This document shows, piece after piece, positions 35,640 through 44,675 of a DNA stretch of 64,000 nucleotides (the first letter of the stretch is position 1; each line of letters starts with the position of its first letter). This DNA is from Terrimonas sp. (GTDB taxonomy: Bacteria > Bacteroidota > Bacteroidia > Chitinophagales > Chitinophagaceae). The stretch is from assembly GCA_016125075.1 (NCBI GenBank), contig WGMO01000014.1, forward strand, positions 62,001-126,000, in the 5' to 3' direction. Made by a program: the position numbers and the translations under genes. Under the pieces are notes generated by a model. It made no database searches. It was given only the letters and a program-made list of their open reading frames with translations, and was not told where the DNA came from.

Positions 35640-38256
35640 TCAAATAGATTTTCAACCCTGTTGCACAGGCCGGTACAGGTTGTTACGAACAATTTGTTTT
35701 CGGGTAACCATGCTGTTGAGTTTACTGTCCCTATCAGTTATTGACTTTGCCCAAAACAGTCCCATACCTGCAGGTATGTCTTTTCCGGCTGACTACCCGG
35801 TTATCCACCCCCAGTTTCGGAAATGGGCAAGTCCCTCTTTACAGAACGAAGTTGGAATGGTTTCCCCTTCTTTACTATGGCCTGCCGATAAAAAAGCGGG
35901 CGGCTACGACATACGGCTATCTCCTGATTCCACTTTCCGGCGGGCGGGTACGATCAGCAGGGAAAACATTCCCTTTACCATCTTTAACCCGCACCAGTCT
36001 TTGCAGGCCGTTGAGTGGTATTGGCAATACAGGGTACATCAGGGAGAATGGTCGGCAGTACAGTCTTTTAAAATAAAGGCCGATGCCGTTCAGGAACTGC
36101 CTCCTCCGGTCGGGAAATTATATGACGCCATACCCGAATCACATCCAAGGGTATTGATCGACAAACAATCGGAAAAAAGTTTTTCACAGCAGGCTACGGG
36201 TAATCCGGATGCCAAAGCAATCCTGATTTCGGTGCGTAGATGGCTGAATACCCGGCCCCCGGATGAAAATGAAGGCGTCAGTAAGATCAGGGGCAGCTCA
36301 GAAGAAAAAACCTATAAGATCGCACAGACCACCAGTGAGATCGTCAGCAATAAAGTGTATAAAGCGGTTGACCTTTTCTGTAAGGCTTATGTACTTACCC
36401 GCGGGCAGCAATATGCAGACCGTGCCGTGCAATGGGCACTGGCTGTGGCAACATGGGATCCTGAAGGGGTTAGTGTATTGAGTGATTTTGGAGATGCCCG
36501 TTGTATGGTATCGATGGCATTGGTTTTTGACACTTTCTATGACCAGTTGAATGCCGGTCAGCGCAGCACCCTCCTGGATGCTATTCAAAAGCGGGCTCAG
36601 CACTTCTATAAGGATTGGATCAATGTTATCGATGCGAAAGTGCTGTCCAACCATGTTTGGCAATACATCCTTCATTATTTTTTTCAGACGGCGATTGCGG
36701 TATATGGTTCAACAGCAGATGCTCCAAAATGGATTGAATATGCCTACGAACTCTGGTTGGCAAGGGCTCCGGTTCTAGGAGGTAATGACGGTGGATGGTG
36801 TGAAGGGGCTTCTTATTTCAGGCTGAATATGGAAACCCTGCTGGATATGCCGATGATGATTAAGGAGTATACTGGTTTTGATTTTATACAATATAACAGT
36901 TGGTACAGGAAAAACCCATTTTGGATGCTTTACTCATTTCCACCGGCTTCAAATGCCGATGGATTTGGGGATGACATTGAAAAAGTACATTCACCCGGTA
37001 GAGATTATCTTGCTTATGCTGATGCGCTTTCAAAATTAACAGGAAACCAGGTTGCCGCCTGGTATGCTGCTGCCATTTCAAAAACAGAAAATTTACGGGT
37101 TGCGGATGCCGATATGTTACGTTGGTTCAGGATCCGTTACCTGATGGGCGTAAAGGGGCCTGACCCTGTGCTGCCTGATACATTGGCTGCTGCCATGGTT
37201 TTTCCCTATACAGGTGTTGCTGATATCCATTCGGCTATAACTGACCGTAAACATGACCTGATGATATCATTCCGTTCAAGCCCTTATGGCTCTTACGGGC
37301 ATTTATTGGCGGACCAGAATACCTTCAATGTTTTATATGGTGGTGAAAGGATATTTTATATGTCGGGGCATAAGGTGGCGATGCAGGATCCGCATCGCAT
37401 TGGCTGGTATAAGGCTACCGTTGGACATAACGGAATATTGATCGATGATGAGGGGCAGCCCTTTAATGTGGAGGCCTATGGCTTTATCCCCAGGCTTATT
37501 ACTGGTAAAAATCTAAGTTACCTGGTTGGAGACGCTTCGAGGGCCTACGCCAGCAAAACAGAAAAAAAACAGACGGGGCTTACAACATTCAGGCGTCATA
37601 TTCTATTCCTGCATCCGGATATCATATTGATATATGATGACCTGGCTGCCGATCATCCTGCTAAATGGTCATGGCTGATCCATAGCCCCAATAAAATGAC
37701 AGTTGATGCTGCGCAAAACCGGTTTTATGGTCATTCTGGTAAAGCAAATGCGCAAACCTCATTGCTGGCTTCACAAAGTTTAGCATGGAAGGTCACAGAC
37801 AGTTTTGGCGTTGCCGCCGTCAACTGGCTGGGACGCAGGGATGAGGAAGGGAATCTTATTGAATATCAAAATGACCAGTGGCATGTAACTGCTTCGACGA
37901 CTGAAAAATGTTCAGCTATGCGTTTCCTGGCGGTTATGCAGATCCAGCCAAACGGAACCGTAGAAAAAATGAGGATACCCAATAAACTCGACGGTCAAAA
38001 TGAATTGGTATTGGGTAATTGGACCATTAAAGCCGAACTGGATGCAACGAAACCACCCCTGCTGGAAGTCTGGAACAGAGAGAAACATGTTTCCTTCTCA
38101 TCAGGGGCAGCTAAGATCACCATCGACCAACAGCAATTTTCAGGCAAGACGCCCGGCAGCAGCAAATTAGTGGAACTGATCCAGGGGGAATATATATTTC
38201 AGGAAACAGGAGATGTTTACCCTGAAGCGATAAAAGATATCCCTGCGGGGAAATAA
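35632..38256 (+). CDS. DUF4962/heparinase II/III-like polysaccharide lyase candidate
   Basis: I chose the ATG at 35632, which overlaps the sulfatase stop by eight bases; the longer frame from 35557 lies inside the sulfatase, and an ATG at 35710 would begin closer to the signal hydrophobic core (MLLSLLSLSVIDFAQ). The roughly 874-residue product has an N-terminal DUF4962-type beta domain (PSLLWPADKKAGGYDIRLSPD), a helical toroid (about 180-520) and a heparinase II/III-type beta-sandwich with SYGHLLADQNTFNVLYGGERI and GHNGILIDDEGQ. This layout is known for large lyases acting on uronate-containing, often sulfated polymers. Position between sulfatase genes supports a sulfated substrate. The exact lyase family is not determined. 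Confidence 0.86.
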   Translation: MIDQIDFQPCCTGRYRLLRTICFRVTMLLSLLSLSVIDFAQNSPIPAGMSFPADYPVIHPQFRKWASPSLQNEVGMVSPSLLWPADKKAGGYDIRLSPDSTFRRAGTISRENIPFTIFNPHQSLQAVEWYWQYRVHQGEWSAVQSFKIKADAVQELPPPVGKLYDAIPESHPRVLIDKQSEKSFSQQATGNPDAKAILISVRRWLNTRPPDENEGVSKIRGSSEEKTYKIAQTTSEIVSNKVYKAVDLFCKAYVLTRGQQYADRAVQWALAVATWDPEGVSVLSDFGDARCMVSMALVFDTFYDQLNAGQRSTLLDAIQKRAQHFYKDWINVIDAKVLSNHVWQYILHYFFQTAIAVYGSTADAPKWIEYAYELWLARAPVLGGNDGGWCEGASYFRLNMETLLDMPMMIKEYTGFDFIQYNSWYRKNPFWMLYSFPPASNADGFGDDIEKVHSPGRDYLAYADALSKLTGNQVAAWYAAAISKTENLRVADADMLRWFRIRYLMGVKGPDPVLPDTLAAAMVFPYTGVADIHSAITDRKHDLMISFRSSPYGSYGHLLADQNTFNVLYGGERIFYMSGHKVAMQDPHRIGWYKATVGHNGILIDDEGQPFNVEAYGFIPRLITGKNLSYLVGDASRAYASKTEKKQTGLTTFRRHILFLHPDIILIYDDLAADHPAKWSWLIHSPNKMTVDAAQNRFYGHSGKANAQTSLLASQSLAWKVTDSFGVAAVNWLGRRDEEGNLIEYQNDQWHVTASTTEKCSAMRFLAVMQIQPNGTVEKMRIPNKLDGQNELVLGNWTIKAELDATKPPLLEVWNREKHVSFSSGAAKITIDQQQFSGKTPGSSKLVELIQGEYIFQETGDVYPEAIKDIPAGK

Positions 38257-38262
38257 AATTGG

Positions 38263-39897
38263 ATGCAAAGTATGAACAAACGGAAATTAATAGGGATGGG
38301 GTTGATACTCACTGCGGGGAGTATATTATTGGTCCTCTCCTGTAACTGGAATACGAAATCCCCTGAGAGTAAAAAAGCCAAAAGGCCTAATATACTTTTT
38401 GTCATTGCCGACGATCAGTCTTTTCCCTATGCTTCAGCTTATGGCGCCAGGGGGGTGAAGACTCCTGCATTTGACGGTATCGCGCAATCGGGCATCTTAT
38501 TCAATAATGCATTTGTCGCTGCCCCGCAATGCAGCCCTTCAAGGGCCGCCATCCTAACGGGAAAGAATATCTGGCAATTAGAAGAAGCAGGTACACATGG
38601 CAGTTATTTCCCTAAAAAATTCACAGTGTTTACGGACCTGCTTGAAAATGCCGGGTATTGGATTGGATTTACCGGTAAGCCCTGGGCCCCCGGGAACTGG
38701 AAGGGAGCCGGCTGGAAACGGAATCCCGTAGGTCCGGAATATAATGATAAAAAACTGGCACCACCTTATAAGGGTATCAGCAATATTGACTATTATGGGA
38801 ATTTTGTTGACTTCTATGATCAGCGAAAAGAAGATGAGCCCTTCTTTTTCTGGTTTGGGTCACATGAACCTCACCGGATATATGAAGAAGGTTCCGGTAA
38901 ACGTGCCGGCAAAAATATTGCCGATGCCCTGGTGCCCGGTTTTCTTCCCAATGATTCAGTCGTGCGCAGTGATATTGAAGACTATGCCCTGGAGATTGAA
39001 TGGTTTGACAGCCAACTCGGCAGGATGATTGAATTCTTACGCCAGAAAGGGGAGCTGGAGAATACGATGATCGTCGTTACCTCCGATAATGGTATGCCCT
39101 TCCCTTCTGCAAAAGCCAACTTATTGGAATATGGAACACATGTACCCCTGGCCATCAGTTGGCCATCGGCTATTCAAAAAGGGCAGGTCAGGAATGACCT
39201 GGTCAGCCTGGTTGACCTTGCCCCGACTTTTTTAAATATTGCCGGTGTTGACAATATACCTGCGATGACTGGAAAAAGCATGGTCAACATGTTACTAAAC
39301 AAAAATGACAGCAAGGATCCCTCACCGAAAAGGGATTTTGTTTTGACTGGCAGGGAAAGACATACCCATGCAAGACCGGATAATCTCGGTTATCCCTCCC
39401 GAGCCATCAGGACAGACCAGTACTTATTGATCCTGAATTTGAAACCTGAACGATGGCCGGCCGGCAATCCTCCGATCATCGAGGAAAAAGCTTTATCAGA
39501 AGAACCGGAAGCCGGTGATGGTGAATCCAAAGGGATTGGAATGGGGTATAATGATATTGATGATCCGTCGCCGACAAAATCATTTATGATCCGACATCAA
39601 AAAGACTGGCAGGCAATGTTCGATGAAGGTTTCTCCAAAAGACCGGCAGAGCAGCTTTTTGATATCCGGCTTGACCCGGGTTGTACCAACAACCTCGCTG
39701 CTAATCCGAAATATGATGCAATTCGAAATGAATTATCCGGCAGGCTGAAACAATTACTGACACAGCAGGGGGATCCCCGAATGCTGGGCTATGGCGATAT
39801 TTTTGAAAGTTACCCGCGTTTTGGTGCGATGCGGGATTGGCCGGGTTTTAAGGAAAGAGGTCAGTACAATAAGGCCTATGCACCTAAAAAAGATTAA
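38263..39897 (+). CDS. S1 family sulfatase, lipoprotein
   Basis: The 544-residue protein begins with a lipoprotein signal (LILTAGSILLVLSC), placing it on a membrane, probably the outer one. The sulfatase domain starts at RPNILFVIADDQSF, and Cys90 in QCSPSRAA (counted from 38263) is the formylglycine site. A second in-frame ATG lies at 38272. Further ligands are TSDNGMPFPSAKANLLEYG and GSHEPHR. It follows the lyase-like gene by six bases and precedes the next sulfatase by eight, so these genes are read together. It resembles heparan N-sulfatase-like and other large S1 groups in its long C-terminal part, but the substrate is not predicted. Confidence 0.94.
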   Translation: MQSMNKRKLIGMGLILTAGSILLVLSCNWNTKSPESKKAKRPNILFVIADDQSFPYASAYGARGVKTPAFDGIAQSGILFNNAFVAAPQCSPSRAAILTGKNIWQLEEAGTHGSYFPKKFTVFTDLLENAGYWIGFTGKPWAPGNWKGAGWKRNPVGPEYNDKKLAPPYKGISNIDYYGNFVDFYDQRKEDEPFFFWFGSHEPHRIYEEGSGKRAGKNIADALVPGFLPNDSVVRSDIEDYALEIEWFDSQLGRMIEFLRQKGELENTMIVVTSDNGMPFPSAKANLLEYGTHVPLAISWPSAIQKGQVRNDLVSLVDLAPTFLNIAGVDNIPAMTGKSMVNMLLNKNDSKDPSPKRDFVLTGRERHTHARPDNLGYPSRAIRTDQYLLILNLKPERWPAGNPPIIEEKALSEEPEAGDGESKGIGMGYNDIDDPSPTKSFMIRHQKDWQAMFDEGFSKRPAEQLFDIRLDPGCTNNLAANPKYDAIRNELSGRLKQLLTQQGDPRMLGYGDIFESYPRFGAMRDWPGFKERGQYNKAYAPKKD

Positions 39898-39905
39898 GGC
39901 AAACC

Positions 39906-41435
39906 ATGATCAGACAGTTAGGTTTATATATTGTTCTTTGGATGATCGTCCCATCCGTTTTTTCACAGGGAAAAAAGGTTCCGGTGATCATCATCATTTC
40001 CGATCAGCTTCGGCATGATGCGATAGGCCCTTTCACACCCCATATCAACCAATTGAAAAAAGATGGTGTCAGTTTTAACAGGACTTATTGTGCCAGTCCC
40101 TTATGTGTGCCATCCAGGGCTGCTTTTTTTACCGGTTTGTACCCGAACAACAATGGATCGCTGATCAATGGCTGGCAACCGGAAGATGAACATTTCCGGG
40201 AAGTGAAATCAGGAATACCCAATTTATACCAGTTAATGGAAAAAGACTGGGATAGCTGGCATGTGGGGAAACAACATTTCTTTACGCAGGATAAAATCGA
40301 TAAGGACCCTGCCTCCTTAACGAAATGGATCACCCCGCAAACCTATAAGCAATGGCTAAACTCAACGAAGGAAAAAGCCCCCGGGGGCTCACAATTCAAG
40401 GGATTCTCCCCGGAACTTATTTCGGGATCCTATACTGTGCTGAAAACGTACTCAATTCCCCGGTACGATGTGTATAAGCCCGGTATCCGGTATTTTGATG
40501 ATGAATACTATGCTAATCGATCCGTTGATATTATCAGGAACAGGAAATCGAAGAATCCCCTTTTATTAAACCTGATGTTCCTGTCTCCCCATCCACCCTA
40601 TGATATCCCGGAACCCTATTACAGTAAGTTTAAACCGGGCGACCTGGTGATTCCCGATAATGTAGGCAAATGGTATAACGGTCAGTCATCTTTACAACTG
40701 TATAATATTACCGGATTTATCGGTACCCGTTATTCCCGGAAAGAATGGTCGGATATCTGGCTCAAGTATTTTGGACTTGTAAGCCTGGTAGATGATGAAA
40801 TCGGTAAAGTGATCGATGCTTTGAAGAGCAGTGGCTTGTATGACAAAGCACTGATCATCTTCACGGCCGACCATGGAGAGATGCTGGGCAGTCATTCCCT
40901 ATGGCAGAAGATGTGCATGTATGAAGAATCTGCAAGGGTTCCCCTTATCATAAAATTTCCTGCTGATTTCAAACCGGCCATCCGGGAAACAGATGACCTG
41001 GTGAGCCTGGTCGATATATGGCCCACGTTAATGGATTACCTGGGTATCCCATCCGAAAATAAGACCGATGGTATATCCCTGATCCCGCTGCTAAAAGGGG
41101 AAAACCGATTACAGCAACCGGTTTTTATTCAATACGATGGCAATGGAGCTTATGGCAATAATCAAAGATGTATTGTGGAAGGCGATTATAAACTGATCAT
41201 CGATACGTTCAAGGATGAGATTTTCCTGGAACTTTACCAGGAGAAGACCGATCCACTTGAAACACAAAACCTGGTGATGGATCCCCAATATGCCTCCCGG
41301 GTCCATGACCTTCTGGAAAAACTTAGGAAACATATGACGGATACACATGACCTGTTGCATTTCACGGATCAGGTATATGAAAAATTTCTGCAAGAACATC
41401 AGCAGAAAACAAAGCGTTCCGGAGACAGTGATTGA
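39906..41435 (+). CDS. S1 family sulfatase, secreted
   Basis: This 509-residue sulfatase has a signal peptide (about 1-21, ending VFSQ), metal-binding opening VIIIISDQLRHDAIG and formylglycine site Cys67 in LCVPSRAAFFTG. ADHGEMLGSHSLWQK matches the metal-site strand of choline-sulfatase/iduronate-sulfatase-like groups, where the His after the Gly often helps catalysis. It is distinct from its neighbours, so the four nearest sulfatases do not look like recent copies. It lies eight bases after the previous sulfatase gene. The substrate is a sulfated sugar by context only. Confidence 0.94.
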   Translation: MIRQLGLYIVLWMIVPSVFSQGKKVPVIIIISDQLRHDAIGPFTPHINQLKKDGVSFNRTYCASPLCVPSRAAFFTGLYPNNNGSLINGWQPEDEHFREVKSGIPNLYQLMEKDWDSWHVGKQHFFTQDKIDKDPASLTKWITPQTYKQWLNSTKEKAPGGSQFKGFSPELISGSYTVLKTYSIPRYDVYKPGIRYFDDEYYANRSVDIIRNRKSKNPLLLNLMFLSPHPPYDIPEPYYSKFKPGDLVIPDNVGKWYNGQSSLQLYNITGFIGTRYSRKEWSDIWLKYFGLVSLVDDEIGKVIDALKSSGLYDKALIIFTADHGEMLGSHSLWQKMCMYEESARVPLIIKFPADFKPAIRETDDLVSLVDIWPTLMDYLGIPSENKTDGISLIPLLKGENRLQQPVFIQYDGNGAYGNNQRCIVEGDYKLIIDTFKDEIFLELYQEKTDPLETQNLVMDPQYASRVHDLLEKLRKHMTDTHDLLHFTDQVYEKFLQEHQQKTKRSGDSD

Positions 41436-41494
41436 TCCTGCAGAGAGATTGAACAGACGCTGATATAAATGTTAAGCGGATAAAAAAATATTAA

Positions 41495-43057
41495 ATGAAA
41501 TTCTGTATTATTTTCTCGGTTGCCACTATCTTTTTCTGCAGTTGCCAATCAACCGGCTCCAAGACGAAAGGTGTAAAGCAACAACAGTCGCTGCCCAATA
41601 TTGTATATATCCTTGCCGATGATCTTGGATATGGAGATGTTTCGATGTATAATCCTGATTCAAAAATCAAGACCCCGCATATCGATGCCCTTGCCCGGCA
41701 AAGTATGCGTTTCCTGGATGCACATGCCCCTTCGTCGGTTTGTACCCCTTCGCGGTACGGGATATTAACCGGTGATTATTGCTGGAGAAGCCGGCTGCCC
41801 CAGGGAGTACTGTCCGGGTATGGCCGGGCTTTGATAGAACAGGATCAACCCACCGTAGCTTCATTATTGAAAAATCATGACTACCAGACAGCGGTCATCG
41901 GAAAATGGCACCTCGGACTGAACTGGGTGGTTAAACCCGGTCATGAATCGGCACTTCAGGTACCGGTCAATGACCCTTCACAGGCAAGAATGGTGAGGGA
42001 TATGAATCCGGAAGACCTTGATTTGTCAAGGCCTCCGTTAAATGGTCCTTTACAACACGGGTTTGACTATTCATATATTCTACCGGCATCATTGGATATG
42101 GAGCCATATTGTTATCTTCAGAATGATACCCTGACGGCACCACTCAGCAAACGAACTGCGGGTAGTGAATTGCATCCAAAAGAAAGTCCTGATTATGCGA
42201 CCGGCGCATTTTGGCGACCCGGTTATATGTCTGCTGATTTTGATTTCAATGATGTATTGCCCCGGTTTACCCGTAAAGCCGTTGAATACATCAACAGGCA
42301 GGAACAGGGAGAAAAGCCATTCTTCCTTTATTTTCCCATGCCTGCACCGCATACGCCCTGGTTGCCTTCAAAAGAATTTATCGGTAAATCTAAAGCCGGT
42401 GCTTACGGAGATTATGTCGAAATGGTGGATGCCATGGTCGGTAAGGTCTTGCAGGCAATTGAAGAGAAGGGCCTTGCTTCCAATACCATTGTGATACTGA
42501 CCAGCGATAACGGGCCCTATTGGCGGCCGCAATTTGTTCAGCAATACGATCACCACGCCGCTTATATTTTCAGGGGAATGAAGGCGGACGCCTGGGAAGG
42601 AGGACATCGGGTACCCTTTATAGTTAGATGGCCGGGCCATATACAGGGGGGTACTGTCAGTAATGTAACCACAACCCTCACCAATCTCATGGCCACTTGC
42701 GCAGATCTGGTGGGTGAAGATAAAATGGCGCTTTCCCCGCTTGACAGTTACAGCATCTTATCGGTATTGCTGAACAAGACTGATACGGCTACCCTGAATA
42801 ATACCATCATGAGTGAGTCTTCGCATGGATTATTTGCGGTCCGCCAGGGTGATTGGAAACTGATTGAAGGCTGCGGTTCCGGTGGATTCAGTGATCCCGT
42901 TACCTACCAGCCCAAACCGGGTGAAGCCAGGGGGCAACTCTATGATATCAGGAAGGATCCTGCTGAGAAACAGAACCTTTATCTTGATTATCCCGAAAAG
43001 GTGAAAGCCTTGACCCGGATTATGGATAGTATTAAAAGTTTAACCCGTAAAAAGTGA
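41495..43057 (+). CDS. S1 family arylsulfatase A-like lipoprotein
   Basis: The 520-residue protein starts with a lipoprotein signal (TIFFCSC) and a sulfatase domain with PNIVYILADDLGYGDVSMY and formylglycine site Cys83 in VCTPSRYGILTG. The motif GKWHLGLNW is typical of arylsulfatase A-like and 6-sulfatase groups and TSDNGPYWRPQF provides metal ligands. A long insertion with PYCYLQNDTLTAPLSKR is also seen in such groups. It lies 59 bases after the previous sulfatase and 29 bases before the GH28 gene. It probably removes sulfate from an oligosaccharide at the cell surface; the position is unknown. Confidence 0.94.
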   Translation: MKFCIIFSVATIFFCSCQSTGSKTKGVKQQQSLPNIVYILADDLGYGDVSMYNPDSKIKTPHIDALARQSMRFLDAHAPSSVCTPSRYGILTGDYCWRSRLPQGVLSGYGRALIEQDQPTVASLLKNHDYQTAVIGKWHLGLNWVVKPGHESALQVPVNDPSQARMVRDMNPEDLDLSRPPLNGPLQHGFDYSYILPASLDMEPYCYLQNDTLTAPLSKRTAGSELHPKESPDYATGAFWRPGYMSADFDFNDVLPRFTRKAVEYINRQEQGEKPFFLYFPMPAPHTPWLPSKEFIGKSKAGAYGDYVEMVDAMVGKVLQAIEEKGLASNTIVILTSDNGPYWRPQFVQQYDHHAAYIFRGMKADAWEGGHRVPFIVRWPGHIQGGTVSNVTTTLTNLMATCADLVGEDKMALSPLDSYSILSVLLNKTDTATLNNTIMSESSHGLFAVRQGDWKLIEGCGSGGFSDPVTYQPKPGEARGQLYDIRKDPAEKQNLYLDYPEKVKALTRIMDSIKSLTRKK

Positions 43058-43086
43058 AATAATTTATTCAAAGAAAAAGAATAACT

Positions 43087-44625
43087 ATGAAGATTGCTTT
43101 GTTTCTATTCCTGCTTTCTGTATTCAATCCTTCATCACCGGGCACTACCGGTAAATACAATATTCTTGATTTTGGTGCCAAACCGGATGGAGTCACCCTT
43201 AATTCAGCGAGCATACAGGCGGCCATCGATAAGGCAGCGATGGATGGGGGAGGCCAGGTCACGGTACCGGCCGGGAGATTCCTCACAGGAACGATTGTTT
43301 TGAAGTCGGGCGTTGAACTGTACCTGGATCCGAAAGCTGTTTTGTTGGGCAGTACCAGCCCTTATGATTATCCTGCTTTTGAAAGTATCCTGGTTTCCAA
43401 TACTCCTTCTCCGCAATATCTCGGCGCACTGATAGAAGGAAAAGGCTTACAGGATATCGCCATATCCGGTAAGGGAACGATTGACGGACAGGGTCGAAAA
43501 CTGGCGCTCACGATTGACAGTTTATTTTATGCGGGAAAGTTGGACAGCAGCCACTATAATTTAAGAAGAAAAAGACCCGGCGCCCGCCCGGGAAATATCA
43601 AACTGGTGGAATGTAACCGCGTTAAAATTACCGGTGTCACCATCAAAGATGCGGCAGGGTGGGTGCAGACCTATGATCTCTGTACAGACCTTACATTAGA
43701 CCATATCCGGGTTGAGAGTGATGCCTACTGGAACAACGATGGAATCGATATTGTTGATTGTATGAATGTTCGGGTCACCAACAGTTATGTCAATGCCGCT
43801 GACGATGGCATCTGCCTGAAGTCGGAACACCCGGGAAAGACGAATGAGAATGTATTGATCGCCAATTGCACCGTGAGGTCCAGTGCCAGTGCTGTGAAAT
43901 TTGGAACAGCTTCGGTAGGTGGATTTAAAAATGTAGTGGTCAGGAATATCAAAGTGTTTGATACTTTCCGTTCAGCCATAGCCCTTGAATCTGTCGATGG
44001 GGGAATCCTTGAAAATATACTGGTAGATAGCATCAATGCAGTCAACACCGGGAATGCCATTTTTATCAAACTGGGCCATCGGAATAAAGAGGGGAAAATA
44101 GGTACCCTCCGGAATATCGTGGTCAGGAATGTGAAAGTGCAGGTGCCTTTTGGCAGGCCAGACCTTAACTATGACCTTCGGGGACCGGCATTGTCTTTTT
44201 TTCATAATACTTTCCCTTCTTCCATTACGGGGCTACCCGGGCACCCGGTTGAGAATGTCTTACTGGAGAATATTGAAATCAGTTATCCCGGAAGGGGTAA
44301 TGACGGTCTTGCCATCTTGCCGCTCTATCGTTTAAAGGATGTTCCGGAGGCTGCTGACCAGTATCCTGAATTTTCCATGTTTGGGGAATTGCCCGCCTGG
44401 GGTTTTTATGTCCGGCATGCAGAAGGGCTGATCTTTAAAAATGTAACTGTTATCGCCAGAGAAAAAGATTACCGTCCCGGGTACGTTTTTGATGATGTGA
44501 AGGGACTGAACCTGTCAAAGTGTTCGGCCAGGGAAAATGACAAGGGAAAGCAATTTATTATGTTTCATGTAAAAGATCCGGTATTGGGGGTTGATAAAAG
44601 CCTGGTACAGACGATTGCAGAATAA
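43087..44625 (+). CDS. GH28 family pectinase-like protein, divergent active site
   Basis: This 512-residue secreted protein (signal peptide about 1-20) has the GH28 opening YNILDFGAKPDGVTLNSASIQAAIDKA and a right-handed beta-helix. The catalytic region keeps WNNDGIDIVD (Asp218) and AADDGICLKS (Asp239/Asp240). The usual Gly-His-Gly strand is replaced by SSASAVKFGTAS, so the common catalytic-site His is missing, and I see no clear Arg-Ile-Lys motif. Rhamnogalacturonase-type and other distant GH28 members also vary here. It may therefore act on a galacturonate or rhamnogalacturonan-like chain, or on another uronate. It is cotranscribed with sulfatase genes, spaced 29 and 50 bases from its neighbours. 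Confidence 0.88.
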   Translation: MKIALFLFLLSVFNPSSPGTTGKYNILDFGAKPDGVTLNSASIQAAIDKAAMDGGGQVTVPAGRFLTGTIVLKSGVELYLDPKAVLLGSTSPYDYPAFESILVSNTPSPQYLGALIEGKGLQDIAISGKGTIDGQGRKLALTIDSLFYAGKLDSSHYNLRRKRPGARPGNIKLVECNRVKITGVTIKDAAGWVQTYDLCTDLTLDHIRVESDAYWNNDGIDIVDCMNVRVTNSYVNAADDGICLKSEHPGKTNENVLIANCTVRSSASAVKFGTASVGGFKNVVVRNIKVFDTFRSAIALESVDGGILENILVDSINAVNTGNAIFIKLGHRNKEGKIGTLRNIVVRNVKVQVPFGRPDLNYDLRGPALSFFHNTFPSSITGLPGHPVENVLLENIEISYPGRGNDGLAILPLYRLKDVPEAADQYPEFSMFGELPAWGFYVRHAEGLIFKNVTVIAREKDYRPGYVFDDVKGLNLSKCSARENDKGKQFIMFHVKDPVLGVDKSLVQTIAE

Positions 44626-44675
44626 GGGCATCACAATGATTAAATTATTTTTTGTACCTCTAATGTTTAATTGAT

